Shown here: positions 50,600-60,895 of the stretch, piece after piece | Position numbering within the stretch: position 1 is the first letter of the stretch | How the letters are laid out: every line of letters begins with the position of its first letter | NCBI GenBank assembly: GCA_963580285.1 | Contig: OY757024.1 | Location: forward strand, 125,736,045 to 125,800,044 | Origin: Lucinisca nassula | Taxonomy: Eukaryota > Mollusca > Bivalvia > Lucinida > Lucinidae | Reading direction: 5' to 3' | Length of the DNA: 64,000 nt | The notes under the pieces: model-generated | What the model was told of the DNA's origin: nothing | Database searches by the model: none | Seen by the model: the letters and a program-made list of their open reading frames with translations, nothing else | Translations under genes and position numbers: made by a program

Positions 50600-51800
50600 T
50601 TATTCGGTTGTTTTGTTAACATTGTCACATCTGCATTAAGGACCACTCCACTGGGGTCCCAGATACAACTACCATATTCCAAGATCAGGCGAACAAGAAC
50701 AAGTCATTTATATGCTGGCTCTGAGGACATTGATGAATATTTCGCTTCAGGAAACCAAGTGTTCTATTTGCCTTAGTACACATGTTGCTAATATGTGTAT
50801 TCCATCTCAAATCATGTGTGATTGTCACATTAAAATATTTAATGGAATTCACATTCTACAGGACGGTTCCCTCTAAGGTGTAAGGAGCCTCACTTTCATT
50901 CATTCTCTTCCTATTTATCTGCATAATATTGCATTTAACGGGCTCAAATCTCATGCCCCGTTTTAATGCCAAACATCCTGATCTATCTGTATCGTTTGAA
51001 ATTTCAGTGAGTCCTCTGTATCTCTGATTTCCCGGTAGCAAACACAGTCGTCTGCGAAAAGTCTTATTTCTGAGTCAATGTCAGTGGAAACATTATTAAT
51101 GTACATGGAGAATAGCAGTGGACCAAGAATACTCCCCTGTGTGACCCCAGACAAAACCGGAGCCCATACTTAAGATATACCATTAACAGCAATACGCTGT
51201 TATCTGTAGCGAAGAAAGGAATCCATCCATTTGAGAGAACCCCCACCCCCAATTCCATAGCCGAATAATTTGGATTTAAGTATTTTATGACGTGGGGTGT
51301 CAAACGCCTTCTCGAAATTCAGACTAAATGTGTCCACCGGCCCCCGTTTGTCCAAGATTTTGTACCCAATCATTAATAACTGTGCTCAACTGAGATTCAC
51401 AACAAATGCATGTTGCCTGTCTGACAAAAGTTTGTTCATCCAAGTGGGCCATGATGTTTGAGCAGACTATGTGTTCAAGCAATTTACACAGAACACATGT
51501 CAGAGACACAAGGCGATAATTACGGGCAAGAGTCCCATCTCCTTTTTTGAAAAGTGGGCAAATGTTCGCTAGGAGCAAGTCTTTGGGGATTTCACCCGTA
51601 TCGAGAGACTGTTGGAACAAATGTGCAAAACCTGGACCTAAGTCATTCGCTAGTTCCTTCAGGACTCTAGGATGAAGCTCATCAGGTCCTAAAGCTTTAG
51701 ATGGATTCAAGCCTTTAAGTAACTTGATCACTCCCATCGATGTAACAACAACATTATTATTGAAGGGGCCGATATTCCAGTCAATGGAACCTCTGATACA
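50600..51800 (-). pseudogene. Jockey/CR1-like LINE reverse transcriptase, decayed
   Basis: The minus strand reads through the RT domain of a non-LTR retrotransposon: LLKGLNPSKALGPDELHPRV (near 51700), LANICPLFKKGD, VSLTCVLCKLLEHIV, then after a frameshift SLNFEKAFDTPRHKIL (near 51320), GVTQGSILGPLLFS (near 51140) and RLFADDCVCYREI (near 51060), and finally GMRFEPVKCNIMQI and YGSCIWDPSGVVLN. In motif A the expected catalytic aspartate is asparagine (LNF). Stops and frameshifts are present, so the copy is dead. The endonuclease domain is not present. Confidence 0.9.
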
Positions 51801-52000
51801 ACGCAAAATTAAATAATGTAGTATTTTTTTTTTTTTCATTTCGATTTGCGTTGGCTTAATCGAAGAGAAATGAGTAAAATTGTAGTTTTTATTTCATTTT
51901 GTGTCGATACTTTGAGGTTTTATCAAAATGAAAAAGAAATCATTTTGCAATGATAGATGGCATATTTAATTTCATTTCATTCTGCGTAAAAAGTAAAAAT
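51801..52000. repeat. AT-rich repeat with ATTTCATTTTGCGT-type strings
   Basis: The strings 'gatacaacgcaaaatt', 'catttcgatttgcgttgg' and 'tttcattttgtgtcgatac' recur in similar form at 54180-54520. In both places the segment abuts a LINE fragment. Confidence 0.6.
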
Positions 52001-52004
52001 GAAG

Positions 52005-52345
52005 TGAAGGCAATGATCAGGGATCGATACAATTAACCCAAGGCTCCCACCAGAGACGCCAAATGGAAAGAAACACAAACATGAAACAACTAGACCCTCA
52101 TGGAAACATCAATAGCGGAAAGCCAAAAGGACAGTTACTTTCCCACAAAATGGTCAATTGGCTATCCAAAATAAAATTATATAAGCGATACACACACTGA
52201 AACCATAATAAAAATAAACCGCGACAGAAGAACCGCCTGGGAACGGTCAGTGAAACGAATTCCACTGGGGGATCTTAAATCGGTTTTACGTGGCCACAAT
52301 CCTCGCCATTACTTCCGTCGCGATTTGGCAACGCATTTGTTCAGT
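52005..52345 (-). mobile_element. RTX 3' fragment
   Basis: Reversed tail: 'gaaggcaatgatcaggga', 'ctttcccacaaaatggtcaa', 'aaccgcgacagaagaaccgc' and 'gttttacgtggccacaatcc'. The order is complete from the 3' end to the 'cagtccgcgtgaacgcc' block. Confidence 0.8.
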
Positions 52346-52960
52346 CCGCGTGAACGCCTCCTAGATCTCCGTGAACACAAAAATCAATTTCTGAATTTTT
52401 CGATAAAAACTTAGTCCAATTTTGTCACTCGCACTATCGAAACAAATGAATGACCAATATCTACATATGGATAAATCCCGTGCAGCCAACGAAGCGTCCA
52501 ACTCAAGGGACGTTGTACAAATCATTAGAGTTTAGACGGTCAAAAACATGAAATATGGTTTTAGTCGGCAAACCATTTGCAAAGACACAACAGATCATTC
52601 GCCTTTGATCCTTATTGATATTTTTTAATACTATTGCAGTCATTTCACTCTCGAATGTGCACATTGTTTACATGCAGGATGTTGGAATGACCCACAAAAT
52701 TATCCGTTAGTCAAGCACTGAACAGGCGACAAATCGTCAAACCACGCCTTCAAGGCGGGGCCAGTGGAAACAGAACATTTCATGAAAGCTTGAAATTTCA
52801 GAAATCTGACTCTGATTACCGCTCTGCTCATATAAATTAGGGGCATGGAACCTTTTTGAGAAGTTGGCTGTGCTTCTGCTCTACAACTTTCCCGCGTGAT
52901 GTGTTGTTAAAACAAAAAAAAATAAAGAAGTTATCACCGATAAACGCGGCAAAAAAGATA
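52346..52960. other. No recognisable feature
   Basis: No gene or recognised repeat seen. Confidence 0.4.
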
Positions 52961-52964
52961 AAAA

Positions 52965-53420
52965 ATCGAGGCGATTCTAATGAGTACACACAGCATACAT
53001 TTGCAAGATAAAAAACTAAAATCTCCACTTTTTCTTATGTAGACGATTTCCCTAGGGGCTCAAGAATGAGTTCGACTCAGCCATGGTAAACGAACCATCG
53101 GTGTTCGAGCCATCGGTGTTCGAGCCATCGAAGTTCTACTGTATTGAGTCCCTTTAGAATATTTCTCAAAGATATCCATCTATTTAGGATAAGTTATTTC
53201 TCTGATTTTATATTGAAAAGTTATGTTGCGTATACTCATTAGAACCGCCTCAATAAGGCGATTCTAATGAGCGCATACAACATAACTTTAATTTATAGAA
53301 GATCGTATATATATATCCTGAATCGATCCCCATTATGCCTCATGACATGGCACTATGAGAAAAATCTCAGTAATTAGAACTGCACCTAGCTCGAACAATT
53401 TTCACAGAGCCGTCAAGACA
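52965..53420. mobile_element. HP-D fragments
   Basis: 52965-53143 is the right half of HP-D: core arm 'cgaggcgattctaatgagta', then 'acacagcatacatttgcaag' and the terminal 'ccatcgaagttctactgta', in which 'cggtgttcgagccat' occurs twice. 53222-53290 is another core with changed outer arms ('atgttgcgtatactcattag' pairing with 'ctaatgagcgcatacaacat'). Confidence 0.75.
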
Positions 53421-53578
53421 GTCTGACTTCAATTTACAATATTGTCGACTGTTTATCGATCGACTTAAAGTTACTTACTACAGACGCTCCCCGCTTGCTT
53501 TTGTCCCCGTGACTATGGCTGACCATGCACAAATATTTATCGCACCGACGCAAGAGCTCTGTGTAAAATTGCTGGTTA

Positions 53579-53882
53579 CATTACGCAAACACGCCCATAC
53601 AAATACATTGCCACCTTTATCGCCGAAAAAAATGAAAATTTTATGATGAAAAATTGTGATATTTTTCTTATTTCTGCTCAAAATATAGATTGTGGGCACT
53701 CGTTAGAACCGCCTCATCGAGGCGGTTAGAACCGCCTCATCGAGGCGGTTTTAACGAGTACCCACAATCTTTATTTTAGAGCAGAAATAAGAAAAATAAG
53801 GTATACCCCCGGAAACCCCAGTTTTGCTATATAAAAGTGGGGTTCAAGGGGGTCAAAATTATAAAGGCGTGTTTTCTTGATG
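53579..53882 (+). mobile_element. HP-A MITE with duplicated hairpin tip
   Basis: CATTACGCAAACACGCC at left and GGCGTGTTTTCTTGATG at right, with a on both flanks. In the core the segment 'agaaccgcctcatcgaggcg' plus 'gtt' occurs twice in tandem (about 53706-53751), so two small hairpins sit in one long stem. Confidence 0.88.
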
Positions 53883-54524
53883 ATCGGTAAAATCTGGACT
53901 GGTCTAGTGAACTTGGTCATTGTCAAACAGAATATACCCTGATCACACGACGCGGGACGCTCCTGGTCTATACTGTTTGCTTGAAATACTGGCAGCAACG
54001 AGTTATACGAATCAGTATAAGTCGTATGTATAGTTCAGGACTATTTTTCTCAGCCTACACCCAGAGCCAATCGACCAATCAGTGCTGCCAGTTCTTTGAA
54101 TTTTCATCAGAACATTATGGTTTATCAAGTTGATTGCGAGCCGATATTTATTCAGAGATGGCGGAGAGACCCGTGTATCCAGAGAATAAACGCAGAATGA
54201 AATAAAAAAAAATATCAAAATGAAAACATTACTTCGTTTTTTTTGTGTGTTTTTTTTTTTTTTTTATTCATTTTGAGACGTATCGTGATACAACGCAAAA
54301 TGAAACTAATGCAAAATGTAATAAACTTCTGTCTGCGCTACACAAAAAAATGCCTTAAAGACGTTCAGTTTTAATTCTATATTGCTTCCTAAGCCTTTGG
54401 GAACATTATTTCATTTTGCGTCGATGTGACGAATAGATTAACGCAAAATGAACACACAATGAAATAAAATAAAAAAAAAATCAAAATTAGAAATTTATTT
54501 CATTATTTCATTTTAAGACGTATC
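53883..54524. repeat. SINE-4 fragment and AT-rich repeat
   Basis: 54124-54180 matches part of SINE-4 ('gattgcgagccgatatttat', 'cagagatggcggaga'). 54180-54520 is AT-rich with a T run at about 54250-54266, 'gtatcgtgatacaacgcaaa' and 'tttcattttgcgtcgatgtg', related to 51801-52000. Confidence 0.55.
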
Positions 54525-54870
54525 AAACCTCCTCGAACTCAGTTTTATTAAACGCACCGTTGTCTTTACCAACTAGTTCCTCTTCCCTTTCAGAGTCTGA
54601 TTCAGAAACCCCGTTCCCTACTCTTTTGCCTGTCTTTCGTCTGGCGTATAAATCTCTGGGATTTGCCTTTACATCACCAACCAAGTTATTCTCATACAAA
54701 TTATGTTGATTTTTTATGTCATTCTTAATTTCTCCTTTCAAGTTTTCAAATTTTGCCCGGAGTTCACCCCTTCCCAACTTTTTCGCCTTAGCACGAATCG
54801 TATTCCTTCTGCGAATCTTTTTTCTTATCTCTGGTGTGCATGATTGAGGGAATCGAGGATGTAAAAGAGG
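54525..54870 (-). pseudogene. LINE fragment: region between endonuclease and RT, inverted
   Basis: On the minus strand it reads CTPEIRKKIRRRNTIRAKAK, then KFENLKGEIKNDIKNQHNLY, NNLVGDVKANPRDLYARRK and a frame end FNKTEFEEV. In Jockey/CR1-like LINEs this linker precedes the RT domain. It is the same family as 50600-51800. It faces away from the adjacent + strand C-terminal fragment (see 54871). Confidence 0.85.
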
Positions 54871-55405
54871 CAGCATATAAAGGACTTGTTCGCTCAATCT
54901 TGGAATGTGGTACTTGTATCTGGGACCCCACTGGGGTGGTCCTTAATGAAGAAAATGAAAAACGTTCAGAATAGAGCTGCTAGATTACTGCTTTGAAACT
55001 GGGAGCATGACTGGAATACTAGGAAAATCAAGATGGGAGTCTCTCAAAAAAGGAGAAAAGACAATAAGCTCATTATTTTATACAAAGGTCTAAAGGGTGC
55101 TGCCAGCATCCCAACAGATGACCATGTTCCCCCAGCTAAGCACTGTAGAAATCACCATTCATTGGCATTTCAGACCCTTATTGCAAGAACTGACATTTAT
55201 AAAGAACCGTTCTTCCCCTGAACCATTGGAAATTTGAATGCCCTTCCCGATTCGATTATTTCGACAGCTGAAGGTGTTGAGGATTGTGTAGCTAAGTTTA
55301 CCTCTTGGGTTAGAGCTAGGGACTTACTTACTATATCGCCAGGTCCTGGTGTAAAGTATGAATGTCATTTGACGTGTCACCAGTGACAATTCTATTTCTG
55401 ATTCT
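54871..55405 (+). pseudogene. LINE fragment: C-terminal domain and 3' end
   Basis: The + strand reads AYKGLVRSILECGTCIWDPT, then (after frameshifts) NKLIILYKGLKGAASIPTDD, SLAFQTLIARTDIYKEPFF, LNALPDSIISTAEGVEDCVA and KFTSWVRARD. The 3' end carries 'acaattctatttctgattct', short repeats like the tails of CR1-type LINEs. The inverted upstream fragment joins it at about 54865-54872. Confidence 0.87.
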
Positions 55406-55630
55406 GATCGAAGATACAGACCTGCTAGTTTTGGAAGGGATATGATTTCATACGCTAGTGCAATAGAATGCAGTTTCTTTGTTTAATCTTTCTGCTTCTT
55501 GACATCTGCATATTGAACTGTGATTATTTTATCTCCAATTCGCTAGCTCTGGTGCACGAATTTAAAGCAATTAAGGGTTCCAATCTAATCATCCTTAAGA
55601 CGTCAATTTGTTCCCGTTATTTTGAACATT
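55406..55630. other. No recognisable feature
   Basis: No gene or recognised repeat seen. Confidence 0.4.
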
Positions 55631-55631
55631 A

Positions 55632-55860
55632 ACCCATTTCATGCGAGAAACACTTAAAGGGGTACCTTGGCAAACAGTGCAGACCCAGATCAGACGCCGC
55701 AGAACGCGGCGTCTGATCAGGGCCTGCACTATTTGCCAACAGAATTACCGTCGAAATGGAATAAACACGAAAACAATAGGCCTACCACCCCTTAAATGTC
55801 AAATGGACTTGTCAAACATATAGCAAAGAAAGTGTCCACTAGTATACAATGGGTTAAGCC
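55632..55860. mobile_element. TTAACCCATTT-ended MITE with GC-rich hairpin
   Basis: The ends 'attaacccatttcatgcg' and 'atacaatgggttaa' are inverted. The hairpin 'cagatcagacgccgcagaac' with 'gcggcgtctgatcagggcct' lies between 'ttggcaaacagtgcag' and 'ctgcactatttgccaa'. Confidence 0.82.
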
Positions 55861-56175
55861 CAAGGTAGAAGTCAAATGACAATCAACTGTGGGTAACTAT
55901 CAAATTTTTCCCCGTTCTCTGCGGAATAATATATTGTTGTCTACAGTTCGTCCTACTTACTGTCAATCTGAAGAATAATGAGAAACAGTTTGAAGCAAAT
56001 TAAGGGATTGCATTGTTCAGTTGCTCAACAAATAATCTGGAAGGAAAAACAATAATGTCAACGTTTCACTCTGGCTGTTCACCAAACAAATGATAGCAAT
56101 ACGGTTAAATGTTTCCTTTACACCATGATAGCAAGGCGTCCCACAAACACCTTAGGTCATACTGAATCAGGATCT
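55861..56175. other. No recognisable feature
   Basis: No gene or recognised repeat seen. Confidence 0.4.
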
Positions 56176-56177
56176 CG

Positions 56178-56436
56178 GTTTGTTTGTTTTGGTTCATCGT
56201 CTCCGTCAATACTATTTAGGCCATTTTGGAGATGTCGCCTCCGATTTTGTGAGACTTTTTACCAGACATTGAGATGAAATGACATCTCCAGCCCTACCGA
56301 CCAAAGAAACCGCTAGCGTTTGATGGACAGTCCAACTCACATAACTTTTCCTGTGCAGGAACTTTCTAGGCGGTTTAAGCTGTGCGCGGAAGCCCCATGC
56401 AGCCCAGTCTACTTCTCCAGGCCGCCTTTGAACAGT
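56178..56436 (-). mobile_element. SINE-1 copy
   Basis: The reversed copy runs from 'tttgtttgttttggttcatc' through 'acattgagatgaaatgacat' to 'agtctacttctccaggccgc'. Several small deletions mark it as old. Confidence 0.8.
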
Positions 56437-56655
56437 CACATGTAATGTAAGAAATGCCTTTATCACTTCTGAAGAGCATAAACAATTATACTTTATGGTC
56501 TTATTAGAAAGTGTGTGAAGCTCTCACCTTTCTACATGACAATAAGATTTGGTACTAAGTTATTTAGACAAGTTGTGGTTATTCCGATGGGTACAAATTG
56601 CGCACCCCTTGTGGCTTATCTGTTCTTGTTTTGTTATGAAAGAGACTTCATAACT

Positions 56656-57290
56656 AGCTAGTCTGACCCAGAAAACATGTACACTACATATTTGCCAGCT
56701 CTGTGGTGTATTCCTTGCTTCCAAAGGTTAACCCTTTCTAGAACATATTTGACGTCACTACAGCTGTTGTCTGGGAATGTGTGGCGGCCATAAAAAGTCT
56801 CACTGTCCTACATCACAGTGTAGTTTATATTTTCCTGTCCTTTGGGATCATTGATTCCATTGTGGACTTTTGAAAATATTTGAGGGTCACTGGTGAGGCC
56901 TAAATGGCCGAAACTAGCTAGTCTGTCCCAGAGAACATGTACACTCCATATTTTCCTGTTCTGTGGTGTATTCCTTGCCTCCAAAGGATAATCCTTTCTA
57001 GAACATATTTGACGTCACTACAGCTGTTGGCTGGGAATGTGTGGCGGCCGTAAAAAGTCTCCCTGCCCTACATCACAATGTAGTTTATATGTTCTTGTCC
57101 TTTGGGATCATTGATTCCATTGTGGAATTTTGAAAATATTTGAGGGTCACTGACGCGGCCTAAATGACCGAGACTAGCTAGTTTGGCCCAGAGAACATGT
57201 ACACCCCATATTTTCCATTTTTTTTTTTTTTTTTTTTTTTTGTGTGTATTCCTTCCTACCAAAGGATAACCCTTTCTAGAACATATTCAT
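56656..57290 (-). mobile_element. 262-bp repeat array inserted in RTX
   Basis: In reverse orientation 'ccaaaggwtaa' type strings and 'tttctagaacatatttgacg' mark repeated units; the last unit ends 'ctagaacatattcat'. The site is flanked by TTCAT on both sides ('gacttcata' and 'attcatgatg'), a 5-bp target duplication that restores the RTX reading when merged. A T run of 23 lies at about 57219-57241. Confidence 0.82.
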
Positions 57291-57900
57291 GATGTCGCTT
57301 TCCGTTGAAAACCAATCTGAAATCATTGAAACCTTAAGCTCGACTTCTGGTTATTTGGATGATTTATTAAATAATGACAATACCTATTTCGATGGTTTTA
57401 TAGTTAAATTTAACCCCCCCCCCCCCCACACACACACACACACACACAGAACTTCAGTTATATAAAGCATTTTTGTTATGATACAGTTTCTGTCCCCGTT
57501 TTTTGGATTTACACCTATCTATTATAGATGGATTTGTTTCTTGCAAAATGTATGAAAAACACGATGATTTTGATTTGGAGATTGTAAAGTTGCCTTCCTT
57601 GTATAGTGATGTTCCTCGTGCGGCATGCTATGGCATTTATATTTCGCAATTAAATCTATTAGTCAGAGTGTCTAGTCATGTAACTGACTTCAACACTCGC
57701 AATAAATTGTTAACTGTTAAACTTCTTAATCAGGGTCATCGGTATCATAAACTATGTAAATTCTTATAGACGTCACTCTGCTTTAATTTCAAAATTCAAT
57801 GTTGGACTTAGGTCTATCGGAACCCGAATTTTATGGTAACTTAGTATACACATTCAGAAAAATATATGATTGCAATGACTTCAGCACCCAATTTAGTTTT

Positions 57901-58194
57901 GTTTGTTTGATTTGAGGTTAACGTTCCCGTCAACACTGTAAAGGTCATTTGGAGACGTTTCTTCCATTTTTGTGGGACTTTTACCCGACATTGAGATGAA
58001 ATGGCATCTCAAGCCCTGTCGCCCAATGAAACCAATAGGGACTATAAGCATGGACGGGCCGACTCGCAGCGCTTTGCCTGGACAGGCTTAGACCCTCTAA
58101 GCGGTTTACCAGTACTCGTGTGCGGGTCGGTTTCAGCTCTGTGTGGAAGCATCATGCAGCCCATTTATTTCTTCAAGCCTCGATGGGCGGGGAA
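57901..58194 (-). mobile_element. SINE-1 copy inside the RTX coding region
   Basis: It runs from 'gtttgtttgatttgaggtta' to 'gatgggcgggga'. The RTX protein reading stops before it (FSTQF) and resumes after it (ILRYKKKIG), so the insertion postdates RTX. No clear target duplication was seen. Confidence 0.88.
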
Positions 58195-58965
58195 CAAAAG
58201 CATTCTTCGATATAAAAAAAAGATTGGGTACAACATAAATGTTATACGACAGACTGCATGTATGGTAGTTAACCCAAACACGGATGACAACTTTGTTTCC
58301 CTCTTTGGTTGCACGCCGGAGGATCAGGCCTCAGATTATAAGACGGTTCCAGCGTAAAGGCTTACTGAGGATGAGAGGGAATTTAATTTTATGTAAAGTT
58401 GGTTGGTGCTTTATGCTCTGTCTCTAGTCGGGCCCCTCGGAGACTAACTGTTGGTCTTCTTTTGCTCCAGTATTTCAGTGGTTTCTTGCTGTCGAGTCGT
58501 CACCATAGTTTGATATCTGTGGTTGTTTGATTTTTGTGTTCACGGAGATGTTGCACTAATGAATTAGGACGCCTTCATGCAGACTGAACAGATTATTTAT
58601 CTAAATCGCGACGGAAGTAAGGGCGAGGATTGTTGCCAGGTAAAATCGATTTAAGCCTCCCCCCCCCCCCCCCCCCCAGTGAGAAATTCGTTTCACTGAT
58701 TCACTGACCGTTCCAATGCGGTTCTTCTGTCGCCATGTATTTTTGTTGTGGCTTGTTTTTTAGTGTTTGAATCGCTTATATTATTTTGTTTTGGATAGCC
58801 AAATGGCCAGTTTGTGGGAAAGTAACTGTCCTTTTGGCTTTGTGCTATTGATATTTCCATTAGGGTCTGTTGTTTCATGTTTGTGTTTTTTCCCCTTTGG
58901 TGTCTCTGATGTGTTAAGTGGGTTAATGTATCAATTCCTGATCATTGCCTTCAATTCTATTTTGG

Positions 58966-59335
58966 ATCCTGCGTACAATTATGATTATACTCTGACTGGA
59001 TACGCACTTTGACCTTATCTTTTGCACGACCGACGTCTTAAGACTTACTATCACTTGTCACAGTCGTCGTTACAATAGAACATGTTAACTCAAAGAGTTT
59101 GATAGGCAACAACTTAGATTTAACCCAGTCATGAGAAAACATGTTTTTTTCTAACTCGCGCATTCAGCGAATGCAGCGGATCCGTGCAGTTGCTATCCGC
59201 AATACGCTTCATTGGACCCAGTCTATCCACAGACGTATTATTAATAGCTTCTCCCATATTACCTCTTGGAATCCCTAAAGCACAGGGCAGGCACAGATCA
59301 GACGCTGCAAAACGCGAAGTCTGATCAGGGTTTTA
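58966..59335. other. Mostly unassigned; GATCAG MITE core fragment near 59285
   Basis: 'gcacagatcagacgctgcaa' and 'gcgaagtctgatcaggg' near 59289-59330 form a small hairpin related to 55690. Nothing else is recognised. Confidence 0.5.
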
Positions 59336-60255
59336 GCTCGACTTCTAGATATTTGGATAATTTAGTAAATATGGACAATACCTATTTCGGTGGTTTGATC
59401 AGTCAAATTTACCCCCACCTCCAGAACTTCAGTTAAATAAAGTAAATTCATCTGATACCTGGGCCCCGTTTTTTTATTTACATCTATCTATTGTAGATGG
59501 ATTTGTTTCTTGCAAAATTTATGATAACGCGATGATTTTGATTTTGAGCTTGCAAATTTTCGTTTTTCCTCGTGTGGCATCCTATAACGTTTATATTTCT
59601 CAATAAATTCGATTTGCCAGAGTGTCTAGTCATGTTACTCACTTCAGCACTCGCAATAAATTGTTAACTGCTGAACTTCTTAATAAGGGTTATCGGTATC
59701 ATAAACTACGCAAAGCCTTTTCAAGATTTTATAGATGTTTCAAATTCAATGTTGGACTTTTGCTCCAGCCTTTCAGTGATTTCTTGCTGTCGAGTCCATA
59801 TCGTTGTTTCATCTCTGTGGTTGATCTCTTTTTGTGTTCGCGGAGATATTGCACTGATGAGTTAGGAGGCCTTCATGCGGACTGAACAAATTATTTGCCT
59901 TAATCGCGACGGAAGTAAGGGCGAGGATTATGGTCAGGTAAAGTCGATTTAACCCCACCCCTCCCACCCCAGTGGTATTCGTTTCACTGACCGTTCCAAG
60001 GCGGTTCTTCTGTCGTGGTTTATTTTTGTAATGGGTTGTCTTTGAGTGTGTGTATCGCTTAATTAAATATATCAATTTGTTTTGCATAGCCAATTGGTCA
60101 TTTTGTGGGAAAGTAATTGTCCTTGTGGCTTTCCGCTATTGGTGTTTCCATTAGGGTCTAGTTGTTTCATGTTTGTGTTTCTTTCCCTTTGGTGTCTCTG
60201 ATGGGAGCTGCGGGTTAATTGTATCGATTCCTGACCATTGCCTTCACTTCTACTT
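59336..60255 (+). pseudogene. Second RTX copy, internally deleted
   Basis: It begins with 'tagctcgacttctagatatt' (YLDN in place of YLDD) and continues with LHLSIVDGFVSCKIYD, IRFARVSSHVTHFSTRNKLL and GYRYHKLRKAFSRFYRC. It then jumps from the middle of the C-terminal domain ('tcaatgttggacttt') to the 3' region ('tgctccagcctttcagtgat') and ends at 'attgtatcgattcctgacca'. It has the same orientation as the first copy and lies about 370 bp downstream. Confidence 0.82.
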
Positions 60256-60289
60256 TACACTCTTTGCAAAAATACATGAATTAAAAAAT

Positions 60290-60335
60290 AGATGAAACAA
60301 CAATAATGATAATGATAATAATAATATAAATAATT
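60290..60335 (+). repeat. (AAT)n-rich microsatellite
   Basis: 'aataatgataatgataataa' and continuation. Confidence 0.85.
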
Positions 60336-60419
60336 AACTCCTCAAAATAACTCAATCTGAAAACCCTAGAATTCAAAATTGACTTTTGCATAAGTCGAGT
60401 GATTCCACAATCGGTGCAC

Positions 60420-60850
60420 ATCACGAAAACACGTCTATATAAATTTGACCCACTCGAACCCCACTTCTATATACTAAAACTGGGGTTTACAGATTTAAAC
60501 CTTCTTTTTCTTATTTCTGCTCTAAAATATAGATTGTGGGTACTCGTGAGTACCCACAATCTCTATGTTGCGCAGAAATAAGAAACCTAACACAATTTTT
60601 CATCTTAAAATTTTATTTTTTTCGGCCAAAAAGTTTACAATGTATTTATATATAGGCGTGTCCAAAAGCTTATTACTTCGCTGGGCGGAGGACCACGATG
60701 AGGCGGTTCTAACGAGTACCCACAATCTCTTTTTTGAGCAGAAATAAGAAAAAAACATCACCATTTTTCATCTTAAAAGTTTATTTTATTCCGCGAAAAG
60801 TTTACAATTTATTTGTATAGGCATGTTTTCGTAAGGAGCCCAAAAGACTT
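60420..60850 (-). mobile_element. Two truncated HP-A MITEs joined
   Basis: The first (60420-60660) has 'catcacgaaaacacgtctat', a core reduced to 'tgggtactcgtgagtaccca' and the end 'tatataggcgtg'. The second (60680-60840) has only the right half ('gaggcggttctaacgagtac' to 'tataggcatgttttcgtaa'). Each is followed by a copy of 'cttattacttcgctgggcgg' or 'cttattacttagctgggcgg', so the second arose by duplication that included flanking DNA. Confidence 0.75.
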
Positions 60851-60895
60851 ATTACTTAGCTGGGCGGAGGACCACGAAGTCGTGATTTCTGATGG

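Larger units (their letters stand above)
56515..58965 (+). pseudogene. RTX reverse-transcriptase element, best copy
   Basis: Coding relics in order: RFGTKLFRQVVVIPMGTNCA and PLVAYLFLFCYERDF (56530-56650, RT motif B region); YLDDLLNNDNTYFDG (near 57355, catalytic YLDD box); DLHLSIIDGFVSCKMYEKHD and YGIYISQLNLLVRVSSHVTD (57505-57690); GLSEPEFYGNLVYTFRK (near 57810); RYKKKIGYNINVIRQTACMV to the terminal SDYKTVPA and stop near 58358. The 3' region then continues to about 58965. The frame is broken by a 262-bp repeat array (56656-57290), a SINE-1 (57901-58194) and point changes. I know this RT type from predicted proteins of many animals, but I leave its class (PLE-like or other) open. Confidence 0.85.
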
